Assembly: GCA_036702975.1 (NCBI GenBank)
Contig: DATNPX010000034.1
Span: 372,001-436,000, forward strand
DNA: 64,000 nt
Origin: DATNPX01 sp036702975
GTDB taxonomy: Bacteria; Cyanobacteriota; Vampirovibrionia; Obscuribacterales; Obscuribacteraceae
Direction of reading: 5' to 3'
The translations under genes were made by a program, and so were the position numbers. Shown here piece by piece: positions 1-7,842 of the stretch. The notes beneath the pieces are model-generated. The model saw nothing but the letters and a program-made list of their open reading frames with translations, ran no database searches and was not told the origin of the DNA. The first letter of the stretch is position 1, and each line of letters begins with the position of its first letter.

Positions 1-441
1 CAACAGCTCATTCTTATCAACAGTCCCCTTAGCATAGGCTTCGATCTCGATTCGTTTGACCACAAGCTGGTATGCAGGCTGGCCGCCCTCGGTGAACACA
101 ATTTTGGTGCGCAAAAGCTTTGGCGCAAAGTCGAGCGCGCTTTTTGCTAGAAGAACAGCCTGTACTTTGGTCTGCTCCTCATTAAATTTGGAATCTTTCT
201 CCGTTGTAACGACAAGCTCTTCCGGCTCTTTGTCGATTTTTAGAGAGTTGGCGGCGCTGACAACTTTTTCAGCCCGCAACTTATCTATCATCTCGTCTGT
301 CGTCAGTTCATGAACTTTTGCAGGACCGGAAGAGTTGGCAGCAGACGCAAACGAGGGAGGAAAGAGCACGAGCATGAAAAACATGCATTCAGCAATCGGC
401 AGAAACCGTTTGCGTTCAGGAATGCGATCATGCATATTCAT
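1..441 (-). CDS. exported protein of unknown family, 3' end cut by window edge
   Basis: The minus strand is open from an ATG at 441 to the window edge (147 codons). The ATG follows a GAGG ribosome site 7 bases away. The N-terminus has basic residues, then a hydrophobic run (about residues 13-30) and an Ala/Ser cleavage region, so it is probably secreted. The mature part contains a stretch (about residues 85-145) rich in K-x-Q-A, then A-K-x-A-L, P, and a beta-rich segment. The same pattern occurs twice in the exported protein at 23190-24488, so the two seem to share a small uncharacterised domain. No catalytic motif is visible. Function is unknown, and the C-terminus lies outside the window. 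Confidence 0.7.
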   Translation of the reverse strand, partial: MNMHDRIPERKRFLPIAECMFFMLVLFPPSFASAANSSGPAKVHELTTDEMIDKLRAEKVVSAANSLKIDKEPEELVVTTEKDSKFNEEQTKVQAVLLAKSALDFAPKLLRTKIVFTEGGQPAYQLVVKRIEIEAYAKGTVDKNELL

Positions 442-550
442 TGCAGGTCCTCGCCGGTAGAAACGTGCAAGCGTCATACTGGATTTTTCGTACCCAAAAA
501 AGTATCCTTGACCACCCTATCATTTAGATTGTGGAGATTTCGCGCAGTAA

Positions 551-1582
551 GTGGCAATCGAGCTGATAAAACTAACCGACCGAGGACTCTATTGCGAGCC
601 TGGAGATTTCTACATCGATCCATGGAAATCCGTTCGCAGTGCCGTCATTACGCATGCGCATTCCGACCACGCGCGCATCGGCAGCGATAAGTATCTTACC
701 GTAGAAAGCGGAAAATATATTCTGCGAAGTCGACTAGGGGAAGATGCAAAAATCGAATGCCTTCCGTACGGAGACGCAGTGGAAATCAACGGCGTCAAGC
801 TCTCGTTTCATCCGGCTGGTCATGTTCTTGGTTCGGCGCAAGTTCGACTTGAGTACAAGGGCGAGATTTGGGTTGCATCTGGCGATTACAAACTCGAAAA
901 AGATGCAACCTGTGCGCCATTTGAGCCACTTTCCTGTCATACGTTCATTACAGAATCCACATTTGGCTTGCCAATCTATCGCTGGCTCCCCGAATGTCAG
1001 ATATTTTCGCAAATCAATGACTGGTGGCAAAAGAACAAGGAAAACGGCAAAGCCAGCCTGCTCTACGGATATGCCTTGGGCAAAAGCCAGAGGCTCTTGA
1101 GCGGTCTCGAGCCAAGCATCGGACCCATCTTTGCCCATGGTGCAGTTCAAAATGTCAACGAACGATACACACAAAGTGGTGTGAAACTTCCAGAAACCAG
1201 GTATGTAGGAGAGATGCCCAAAGGAACTAACTTCGCCGGCAGCATCATACTTGCACCGCCTTCGGCTCATGGTTCGCCCTGGACGCGCCAATTCGGCCCG
1301 ACTTCTACGGCGTTTGCATCTGGCTGGATGCGAATTCGCGGAACGCGCAGACGAAAGTCAGTCGATCGCGGATTTGCACTATCTGATCATGCTGATTGGA
1401 ACGGACTGAATCAGGCCATCAAAGCAACAGGGGCGCAGAGAGTTATCGTCACACACGGTTACGCCAATGAGCTAGTGCGCTGGCTTCGCGGGAACGGTCT
1501 ACAAGCCTCGACTATGCGCACTGAATATGAAGGCGAGCTAGAAGAGGTCACATCTGCTTCCGCGGGCGAGGAGGCAGACTAG
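551..1582 (+). CDS. ligase-associated DNA exonuclease (MBL-fold, TIGR04122-like)
   Basis: This 343-residue metallo-beta-lactamase/beta-CASP-type nuclease carries the metal motif HAHSDH at residues 35-40. Later metal-site histidines appear in PAGHVLGSAQ, and SDHAD and THGY lie near the C-terminus. The family is related to mRNA 3'-end processing nucleases, but when fused to or next to an ATP-dependent DNA ligase it is annotated as a DNA-repair exonuclease. The start is GTG at 551, and the N-terminus (IKLTDRGLYCE) matches where the family begins. Its stop codon directly abuts the ATG of the ligase, so the two are translationally linked. It probably processes DNA ends before sealing. Confidence 0.88.
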   Translation: MAIELIKLTDRGLYCEPGDFYIDPWKSVRSAVITHAHSDHARIGSDKYLTVESGKYILRSRLGEDAKIECLPYGDAVEINGVKLSFHPAGHVLGSAQVRLEYKGEIWVASGDYKLEKDATCAPFEPLSCHTFITESTFGLPIYRWLPECQIFSQINDWWQKNKENGKASLLYGYALGKSQRLLSGLEPSIGPIFAHGAVQNVNERYTQSGVKLPETRYVGEMPKGTNFAGSIILAPPSAHGSPWTRQFGPTSTAFASGWMRIRGTRRRKSVDRGFALSDHADWNGLNQAIKATGAQRVIVTHGYANELVRWLRGNGLQASTMRTEYEGELEEVTSASAGEEAD

Positions 1583-3421
1583 ATGAAAGCATTCACACAA
1601 CTCTATACTGCTCTCGACGAGACGACTAAAACAAATCAAAAAATCGCCGCCCTTACAGATTATTTTGAGAAAGCAACACCTGCAGATGCAGCCTGGGCGA
1701 TTTATTTTCTGACGGGGCGAAAACCGAAACAGCTCGTTCAGACACCAAAAGTAGTGGCGTGGGGAATCGAATACGCGGGAATTCCTGAGTGGCTCTTCGC
1801 TGAATGTTATGACGCCATCGGAGACCTGGCAGAGACTATAGCTCTATTGCTGCCGGACAAAGAACAATCGACATCAGAATCGCTGACTTATTGGGTGCAG
1901 GAAAAGCTCCTAAAACTCAAGCAATTGCCGGAAGTCCAACAGAAAGAACTCATGTTAAACGCCTGGCAAGAACTAGATCAAAACCAGAGATATATCTGGA
2001 ACAAATTAATTACGGGCGCATTCCGCGTCGGTGTCTCGCAGCAGCTGGTAATAAGGGCTTTAGCAATCGTAAGCGGTATTGATGCTTCTATCATCGCGCA
2101 TAGACTCATGGGATCTTGGGAACCGAGCGAAGAATTTTATACAAGCCTAATAGCACCTGATACCGGCGATAGTTCCATCAGTCGTCCATATCCTTTCTTC
2201 CTCGCACACCCGTTCGAAGGTGACCTCTCTCTTTCTACATTGGGAAATATTGAAGACTGGCAAATTGAGTGGAAGTGGGACGGCATTCGTTCGCAACTCA
2301 TTCGACGCGCCGGACAAATATTCATCTGGTCCAGAGGAGAAGAGTTGATAACAGATCGCTTTCCTGAACTCGCTGAGATGGCGGCAGCATTGCCAGACGG
2401 CACAGCTATAGACGGCGAGATCTTGCCATGGAAAGAAGCGAATGTTATGCCGTTCGCGATGTTGCAACAGCGGATCGGCAGAAAAGTGGTATCAAAAAAA
2501 CTTATGGAAGATATTCCAGTTATTTTGATGGCTTACGATCTACTCGAATATCAAGGCGAGGACATACGTGCGTTGCCATTGTCGACTCGTCGAGAAATGC
2601 TGTCTCGGTTGATTTGCGGATTACCGATGCTGCGAGGAACACCGGTACGAGAGAGCGAAGAGACTGGGCAGCTTTTGTTACCGTTTAAGATTGAGTTGCA
2701 GTCTGAGCAAAATGGCGGCGGTGTGAGCGTCGACATGAGCGTCAGTGTGAGTGACACTAACAACGATTGTGGCACCAGTGGTAGCGGTGATAGCAGTGGT
2801 AGCAGTGGTAGCGCCGAAAACAGTTTGATGGAGACAAAAAAAGTACTTTCTACCTGTCAAAGAATCGATACGCGCTTTAGATTATCGCCAGTCGTGGTCG
2901 AGCCTTCGTGGGAGCAACTGAAGGAGACGCGCGGACAGGCGCGAAAACTCAACGTCGAAGGGTTTATGCTGAAACGTTTGAGTTCACCGTACAGAGTCGG
3001 TAGGCAACGTGGCGATTGGTGGAAATGGAAAGTGAATCCGTACACCGTAGATGCAGTTCTAATCTATGCGCAACGCGGCAGCGGGAAAAGAGCAAGTCTC
3101 TATACGGACTACACGTTCGGGGTTTGGGATGGCGACGCACTCGTTCCGATCGCGAAAGCATATTCAGGTCTAACCGATGATGAAATTCGGCAGGTGGACA
3201 GCTTTGTCAGGCAAAACACGATCGACAAATTTGGGCCGGTTCGAACCGTACGGCCGCACCTTGTTTTCGAGCTGGGCTTTGAGGGAATCCAGAAATCGAC
3301 TCGTCATAAATCAGGAGTTGCCGTTCGCTTTCCCCGCATGCTGCGCTGGAGAACGGACAAACCAGCTAGCGAGGCTGATTCCATTGAGACACTGAAAGAT
3401 TTATTGCCACACAAGGATTGA
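1583..3421 (+). CDS. ATP-dependent DNA ligase (TIGR04120-like)
   Basis: This 612-residue ATP-dependent DNA ligase begins with a helical DNA-binding domain (about 1-200). The adenylation domain has the nucleotidyl-lysine motif KWDG at K231, then the downstream motif AIDGEIL. The OB-fold part includes EGFMLKR and WWKWK, where lysines contact ATP. It would seal nicks using ATP, working with the exonuclease just upstream. Between conserved motifs, about residues 369-425, is a Ser/Gly/Asp-rich insertion that makes the protein longer than the roughly 530 residues usual for this group. The Lhr-like helicase and phosphoesterase that often accompany this pair are not present in the window. Confidence 0.92.
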   Translation: MKAFTQLYTALDETTKTNQKIAALTDYFEKATPADAAWAIYFLTGRKPKQLVQTPKVVAWGIEYAGIPEWLFAECYDAIGDLAETIALLLPDKEQSTSESLTYWVQEKLLKLKQLPEVQQKELMLNAWQELDQNQRYIWNKLITGAFRVGVSQQLVIRALAIVSGIDASIIAHRLMGSWEPSEEFYTSLIAPDTGDSSISRPYPFFLAHPFEGDLSLSTLGNIEDWQIEWKWDGIRSQLIRRAGQIFIWSRGEELITDRFPELAEMAAALPDGTAIDGEILPWKEANVMPFAMLQQRIGRKVVSKKLMEDIPVILMAYDLLEYQGEDIRALPLSTRREMLSRLICGLPMLRGTPVRESEETGQLLLPFKIELQSEQNGGGVSVDMSVSVSDTNNDCGTSGSGDSSGSSGSAENSLMETKKVLSTCQRIDTRFRLSPVVVEPSWEQLKETRGQARKLNVEGFMLKRLSSPYRVGRQRGDWWKWKVNPYTVDAVLIYAQRGSGKRASLYTDYTFGVWDGDALVPIAKAYSGLTDDEIRQVDSFVRQNTIDKFGPVRTVRPHLVFELGFEGIQKSTRHKSGVAVRFPRMLRWRTDKPASEADSIETLKDLLPHKD

Positions 3422-3521
3422 CAAATCTGGTGGCGTGGCAGACTGTTGATACACCATTTTGTTTCACACGACGACCGATAAAGAGAAAAGGTCGGGAATC
3501 CAGGAGTTCTTCGGAGAGGAA

Positions 3522-3902
3522 ATGCGCAGGACGTTCATCGCAATATTGTCAGTCGCCGCAGCAGCTATGTGCGTTTTACCCAACAGCGAAGCGAGCCCAC
3601 GTCGCAAAGGTTCATCGGCTACTCCGATGGTTCAAATCGGGAAGAAGACTTACGAACATCACTGCGCGCCTTGCCACCTTGGGGGCGACAATCAAAACAA
3701 CCCCAACAAGCCATTAGCAGGCTCCGCCAAATTGAGCTCGCTCGAAGAATTCAAGAAGTATGTCGGCAACAACCATGTACCTTTCGCCAAAGAATTGGTG
3801 GCAGATACTAAGACTATCGAAGCGCTCTATGCGTATTGCAGATCATTACCGAAAGTGGCTTCAAATCCCCAGCATTTAGCATCAATTGAAGAAGAGATCT
3901 AG
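3522..3902 (+). CDS. small exported c-type cytochrome
   Basis: The 126-residue protein starts at the ATG at 3522, which has a GGAGAGGA ribosome site and opens a clear signal peptide (MRRTFIAILSVAAAAMC). An upstream in-frame ATG at 3459 would hide the signal sequence behind 21 residues. One haem-binding site, CAPCH, follows a Tyr/His-rich helix. The C-terminal helix (IEALYAYCRSLPK) is typical of class I cytochromes c. The methionine normally supplying the second iron ligand is not seen: the usual M-P position reads HVPF. It is probably a periplasmic electron carrier, with no redox partner next to it. Confidence 0.82.
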   Translation: MRRTFIAILSVAAAAMCVLPNSEASPRRKGSSATPMVQIGKKTYEHHCAPCHLGGDNQNNPNKPLAGSAKLSSLEEFKKYVGNNHVPFAKELVADTKTIEALYAYCRSLPKVASNPQHLASIEEEI

Positions 3903-4049
3903 GAAGAGATCTAGCAATTAAGACAAAGCTCGTCGCTAATATCGGCAGTCGCTTTCTCGTATTCATGAGTCTGCATCACAACACCGACTCGTATTTTTGT
4001 AAGAATAAACGAGAGCTTGAACGAAAGGACAAGCTTATCAATTGAACTC

Positions 4050-4077
4050 TTGACAGACTTAGGGCGTATTTACTAAT
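4050..4077 (+). promoter_or_regulatory. candidate sigma-70 promoter of the coiled-coil gene
   Basis: A perfect -35 hexamer TTGACA (4050-4055) is followed by a weak -10 region (TACTAAT, 4071-4077), just upstream of the gene at 4101. The spacing to the best -10 match is only 15 bases, so this is tentative. Confidence 0.4.
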
Positions 4078-4100
4078 GTGGGTAAATCGAGGAGAGCGCC

Positions 4101-4622
4101 ATGAGCACTGATGAAAAGCTGATTGAAATGCTCAGAGATGAGGTTCGGGCAGGCGTTAACGGACTTCGTCAGGCAATGCACGAAGGAGTAAAAGAACTTC
4201 GTGAGCAAATGCAGGCAAATACCAGAGAACTTCGTCAGGAGCTGCAGGAGAACACCAGAGAACTTCGTCAAGAGCTACAAGAGAATAACAAAGAACTACG
4301 TCAGGACATGCAGGAGAATAACAAAGAGCTTCGTAAGGAATTGCAGACGAATGCTACGGAACTTCGTCAAGAAATGCATGCGGGGTTTGACCGCTTGGAC
4401 GCTCGCATCTCACGGACCAATGCTAATTTAGAGCAGACAAATACGGACTTAAAACAGACAAATCAAAAGCTTGACCGTCTTACCGATATTGTGACCGAAA
4501 AATTCGATGGCGTCACCGAGCTTTTCTTGTCGTCCGGGCGCAACGTGGCTAGGTTAGAAAAGCGAATCGTGTCACTCGAAGATCGAGTTGATTTGTTGGA
4601 TAAACGGCAAAATTCCGCTTAG
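4101..4622 (+). CDS. coiled-coil protein with 11-residue tandem repeats
   Basis: This 173-residue protein has a GAGGAG ribosome site before the ATG. It has no signal peptide or membrane segment. Residues 19-95 consist of seven tandem 11-residue repeats of the type x-x-E-L-R-Q-E-L-Q-E-N. The 11-residue period is the hendecad typical of right-handed or straight coiled coils and of amphipathic lipid-binding helices. The rest is also helical and heptad-like (LEQTNTDLKQTNQKLDRL). It resembles bacterial coiled-coil proteins of the DUF1640 or methyl-accepting-linker type in general shape only. No function can be assigned. It probably forms long oligomers in the cytoplasm. Confidence 0.8.
   Translation: MSTDEKLIEMLRDEVRAGVNGLRQAMHEGVKELREQMQANTRELRQELQENTRELRQELQENNKELRQDMQENNKELRKELQTNATELRQEMHAGFDRLDARISRTNANLEQTNTDLKQTNQKLDRLTDIVTEKFDGVTELFLSSGRNVARLEKRIVSLEDRVDLLDKRQNSA
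4155..4385 (+). repeat. seven 33-bp tandem repeats within the coiled-coil gene
   Basis: Seven in-frame 33-bp units encode the 11-residue hendecads. Units two to six are close to identical at the DNA level (cores such as GAACTTCGTCAGGAGCTGCA), which suggests recent expansion by slippage or unequal recombination. Confidence 0.85.
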
Positions 4623-4633
4623 GCGTTGTGAAT

Positions 4634-5152
4634 CTAGTCACTTTGACTCTCCAGCGTAGATTGATTGATCCTTCCGTTACTCATGGAAAGAGACGTGAGG
4701 AGCGTACTGAATTCGCTCCGCAGAAGCTCTGGGTCTACTTTGAAATTTTGCAGAACCGGACCCAAATCTTCAATTGCTGACTCACTAAGAAGTCCAAACA
4801 GAATATGTACGCATTCGATTTTCTGACTGGCAAAAGTATCCGCTGCATCGAAAGCTGCTTCCAGGGCTCTCTTAGCACTTGGAGTTAGTCCTATTAGTTC
4901 ATCTATTACTTCTGACTCAATTCCTCGAATAGTAGAAATGAAAGCGTGGATTTTCTGATGCGTTATTCCTGCACGCTTCAGAACCTCAGATGTGACACTC
5001 TCTTCGGTTGATGCAACGCCGTAAAACAAATCATCAACGCCGCAGTAGTTATGCCGTCGCCCGTGTGCCTCGGCTTGAGCCCAGTATAAGGCACGAACGG
5101 AGCTATTGCTCAATCGATTGGCGTCAAACTTCCACAACCCACTGTTTTGCAT
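4634..5152 (-). CDS. stand-alone Clp N-domain protein
   Basis: This 172-residue protein consists essentially of the double Clp-N repeat that forms the adaptor- and substrate-binding domain of ClpA/ClpC/ClpB. The first repeat is around residues 15-75 (LSNSSVRALYWAQAEAH, with DDLFYGVA) and the second around 85-150 (LTPSAKRALEAAFDAA, with VHILFGLL). No AAA+ module follows; the frame stops at 4634. Orphan Clp-N proteins of this kind occur in actinobacteria and cyanobacteria (ClpC-associated accessory factors). It could modulate a Clp ATPase, but the ClpB gene is 9 kb away and on the other strand. Confidence 0.8.
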   Translation of the reverse strand: MQNSGLWKFDANRLSNSSVRALYWAQAEAHGRRHNYCGVDDLFYGVASTEESVTSEVLKRAGITHQKIHAFISTIRGIESEVIDELIGLTPSAKRALEAAFDAADTFASQKIECVHILFGLLSESAIEDLGPVLQNFKVDPELLRSEFSTLLTSLSMSNGRINQSTLESQSD

Positions 5153-5261
5153 TAGTGTACCGCCACGCCTGGTTCTTTATCAGTTCCAGGTATTCCTTCG
5201 CATAAGCACGAGCTCTCTTCGAACCATTCAACCAGAAACAATAAGTAGAAAATTGCAATCG

Positions 5262-6569
5262 CTAGCTTTCTGATGCGTGCAAAACTTCAACGTAATGACG
5301 TTCCGCGTGCGCAAGTGGCGCTGGTTCTCTATACACATAGCCGTCAAGAGTGTGTGGTAACCCAAGCCGCACAACATCTTTCCCCTCCACACCTACATCG
5401 AAAAGAGATGTAGTCGAAAGCCTGTGGCTGTGTCCGGAACTGGTGGCAGTATTAACGTAGCGAACTGAGGACTTGTCCGCATCATCAACACCGATTATCA
5501 CTATAGCATGACCACCGTCCACATAATTTAGATTGACGATCATAGGCGAATGATTTGCATCAAAATCAGCTTTCAATCGAGCAGCGAGGTCGCTGGAAGA
5601 CTCACCATAGAGCTTGTCTATTTTGTAGCTATTTCCGGTGAGAGTCTTTAACAGATAGAGCTGATCTTCATTCGTCAATCCAGACCAGGGTAGTATTCGT
5701 CCGCGGGCATCGGTCAAACGTTCACCACTGTCACAGTCAGGTTTTCCTTTGCCACTCTCATAGTCAATAAGCGGTGCTGACGCAGGGTTATAGTCGGTGT
5801 AAGTAAAGCCTTTTCCGTTTTCTACAAAATTGGCAGCCGCGGTTTGGAATACCTTGCTTGCAAGCGAACGTTCTTTGTTGCCATCATCGTAGTGGAGCAA
5901 GTCCTGGTATCGTTTTGGATCTGAAACTTTTTCCACAACATTGCCATGGTCGAAAACGAGTCGGCCCTCGTGAATCCAATCGGCTATGGTTGTGGCATAA
6001 GCATCAGGTCTATTAGTTGCAAGCAAAAGCTCAGAAGTCGCCAATGCGCATGTGCCCTTTTCGCCTTGACGAATCAACTCAGGATGTGCGATCTGGTGCA
6101 CGACATCTGCAACGAGTTTGTCTCGAAGCTTCTTATCAGGAATGGCGCTCGAGTCATTGCGAAGGAATTGCAGCGCTCTCACAAGTCCACTTTGTTCATT
6201 CAGCCTGCTTTGTTCATTCAGCCTACTTTGTTCACTTGGTCCACTCAGCTCACTTGGCTGCGCTGAATTGGACGTTTTGCGCAGACAGTCTTGAAAGTCT
6301 TTCGCTAATGCCGGAGTCGAAGCGAACGCCGTCGTTAACTCGTGAATGTCTGCGTTTAGATTCGATGCGGCAGCCGGCTTCTGCTCAAAGCCAACCAATT
6401 CCAGATGGGGCACATGCTGGCTGCTGGAATTTTTCGATGCGCCGGACTCGCTCTTATGGCTTCCCAATAATTCCTTCAGATGCTCAGTACCGGATAAAGC
6501 CACCTCAGACAAACGACTTAAGAGCGGACGCTCTGGTGCAACCGGCAAATTTTTATCCAACGGTTCCAT
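5262..6569 (-). CDS. papain-like (C39-type fold) cysteine peptidase domain protein
   Basis: The start is taken as the ATG at 6569, which has a GAGGGG ribosome site; a GTG three codons earlier is also open. The 435-residue protein has a disordered N-terminal half (about 1-125). The C-terminal half carries the papain-like signature: Q-G-x-x-G-T-C (C174), GGHAIVIIGVD (H354) and Y-V-N (N373) as candidate catalytic Cys, His and Asn. There is no signal peptide or transmembrane segment. The linker contains three tandem copies of a six-residue unit, (S/N)EQSRL. It could be an effector, a processing protease or a peptide deamidase; the substrate is unknown. Confidence 0.72.
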   Translation of the reverse strand: MEPLDKNLPVAPERPLLSRLSEVALSGTEHLKELLGSHKSESGASKNSSSQHVPHLELVGFEQKPAAASNLNADIHELTTAFASTPALAKDFQDCLRKTSNSAQPSELSGPSEQSRLNEQSRLNEQSGLVRALQFLRNDSSAIPDKKLRDKLVADVVHQIAHPELIRQGEKGTCALATSELLLATNRPDAYATTIADWIHEGRLVFDHGNVVEKVSDPKRYQDLLHYDDGNKERSLASKVFQTAAANFVENGKGFTYTDYNPASAPLIDYESGKGKPDCDSGERLTDARGRILPWSGLTNEDQLYLLKTLTGNSYKIDKLYGESSSDLAARLKADFDANHSPMIVNLNYVDGGHAIVIIGVDDADKSSVRYVNTATSSGHSHRLSTTSLFDVGVEGKDVVRLGLPHTLDGYVYREPAPLAHAERHYVEVLHASES

Positions 6570-6645
6570 CGACTTCACCCCTCACCCATAAGTATTGTGA
6601 GGCAGGGCTATGACATCGATGTGACCTATGACCGGGGTGCTCCGC

Positions 6646-7599
6646 TTACTTGAGGTTAGTGATGAACTTCTCTATCGAGCCATTAAAGATGTTGCTGTTG
6701 AAGGACCCCATGTCATTGTGTCCGCATTCGGGCAATAAGGCGAGAGTCTTGGGGTCTTGAGCAGCATCATAAAGAATCTTCGAATTTTCGGAATTGACAA
6801 TTTGGTCTTTCAAACCATGCATTATCAACTTGGGGCACTTGATCTGCGAAATCAACTTCAAGTTATCCAGCTGAGGCTCGGGGAAGATGAAGTCAGGGTA
6901 CATTCGCATGAAGACAAAAACAAACTTTGCCGCCGACGGCAGCGATTTGATCGGTGACTGCAAAATCAAACCGGCGCAGTCGTGTTCTGCAGCCACATGG
7001 CAAGATACCGCAGTACCGATCGATTCGCCATAGATTATTATCTGCGAAGGAGCATAGTGCAGCTTATTGCGTAGATAATCATAGGCGGCATCACCATCTT
7101 CGAGAATTCCTCTCAGGGAAGATTTGCCGGTGCTCAAACCGTATCCTCTGTAGTCATAGAGAAGAACATTTACTTTTGCTTTGATCAATGCTTCCGCTAG
7201 GTAAAGGCGATGCGCATTATTACCAGCATTGCCATGATTTACGACAGCGATCTTTTTCGCATCAGGCATCGTAAATAGCATTGCTCGCAACTGTGTGTCT
7301 TGGGGACCAGGAATTGTAAGTGGTTCACATTTAATGCTACCGATCTGTTTTGCTATAAATCCGTCGCTTCCAACTGTCGGATGCAATGCGAGCTGGCTAG
7401 CCACATTTTCATCTCTTAAGAAAACAGCGATCGAGAGCCAACCGATCGCGAAAATAGCGAGAAAAACGCCAAATATGATTCCGAGTTGAAATGGCACTGG
7501 TAATTTCTTTTTTGCACGAGCATTGGGTTCGCCTGCATGTGTGGGAACGCCGGCTTGTGCTGGTTCTACATCAGGATCAGGCAAGTTTTCTTCTGTCAT
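6646..7599 (-). CDS. membrane-anchored alpha/beta hydrolase
   Basis: The ATG at 7599 is preferred; the frame stays open to a TTG at 7632 and neither has a strong ribosome site. After an acidic, proline-rich N-terminus there is one membrane helix (about residues 40-62). The hydrolase domain follows, with the oxyanion motif NHGNAGNN, the nucleophile elbow GESIGT, MHGLKDQIV around the acidic residue, and CGHND holding the catalytic histidine. This is the layout of the S33/BEM46-like (ABHD13/ABHD17-like) family of serine hydrolases. The active domain is probably outside the cytoplasmic membrane if the short N-terminus is inside. The substrate is unknown. Confidence 0.83.
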   Translation of the reverse strand: MTEENLPDPDVEPAQAGVPTHAGEPNARAKKKLPVPFQLGIIFGVFLAIFAIGWLSIAVFLRDENVASQLALHPTVGSDGFIAKQIGSIKCEPLTIPGPQDTQLRAMLFTMPDAKKIAVVNHGNAGNNAHRLYLAEALIKAKVNVLLYDYRGYGLSTGKSSLRGILEDGDAAYDYLRNKLHYAPSQIIIYGESIGTAVSCHVAAEHDCAGLILQSPIKSLPSAAKFVFVFMRMYPDFIFPEPQLDNLKLISQIKCPKLIMHGLKDQIVNSENSKILYDAAQDPKTLALLPECGHNDMGSFNSNIFNGSIEKFITNLK

Positions 7600-7842
7600 A
7601 GCTGGTCGAAATTTCGCTAGAGACTCAATCAATTATTGTCTCATTTCTATAAAAAACAAGTTCCAAATGCGTTCGGTCCAGTACGGATTCACCGACACAC
7701 ATGGAAGTCTCAAATCTTCACGCTAAAGCTTGCGATAAAGCGCCATCTCGTATAATCAACTGCGCGGATGTCTCACTGATTCTTGAGATTCGCGTACTGA
7801 ACAGACCACGAAATTCCGTCATCGAAAATTTGGAGCACATCA

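Noticed and set aside
734..1291. 185-codon minus-strand frame inside the exonuclease gene
   Set aside because: It is antisense to conserved MBL-fold motifs and has no family features of its own.
4155..4385. CRISPR array
   Set aside because: The repeats are contiguous 33-bp coding units without spacers.
6017..6613. 198-codon plus-strand frame opposite the papain-like gene
   Set aside because: It arises from repeats in the opposite strand; its Phe/Val/His-rich repeat is a mirror of the real (S/N)EQSRL repeat.
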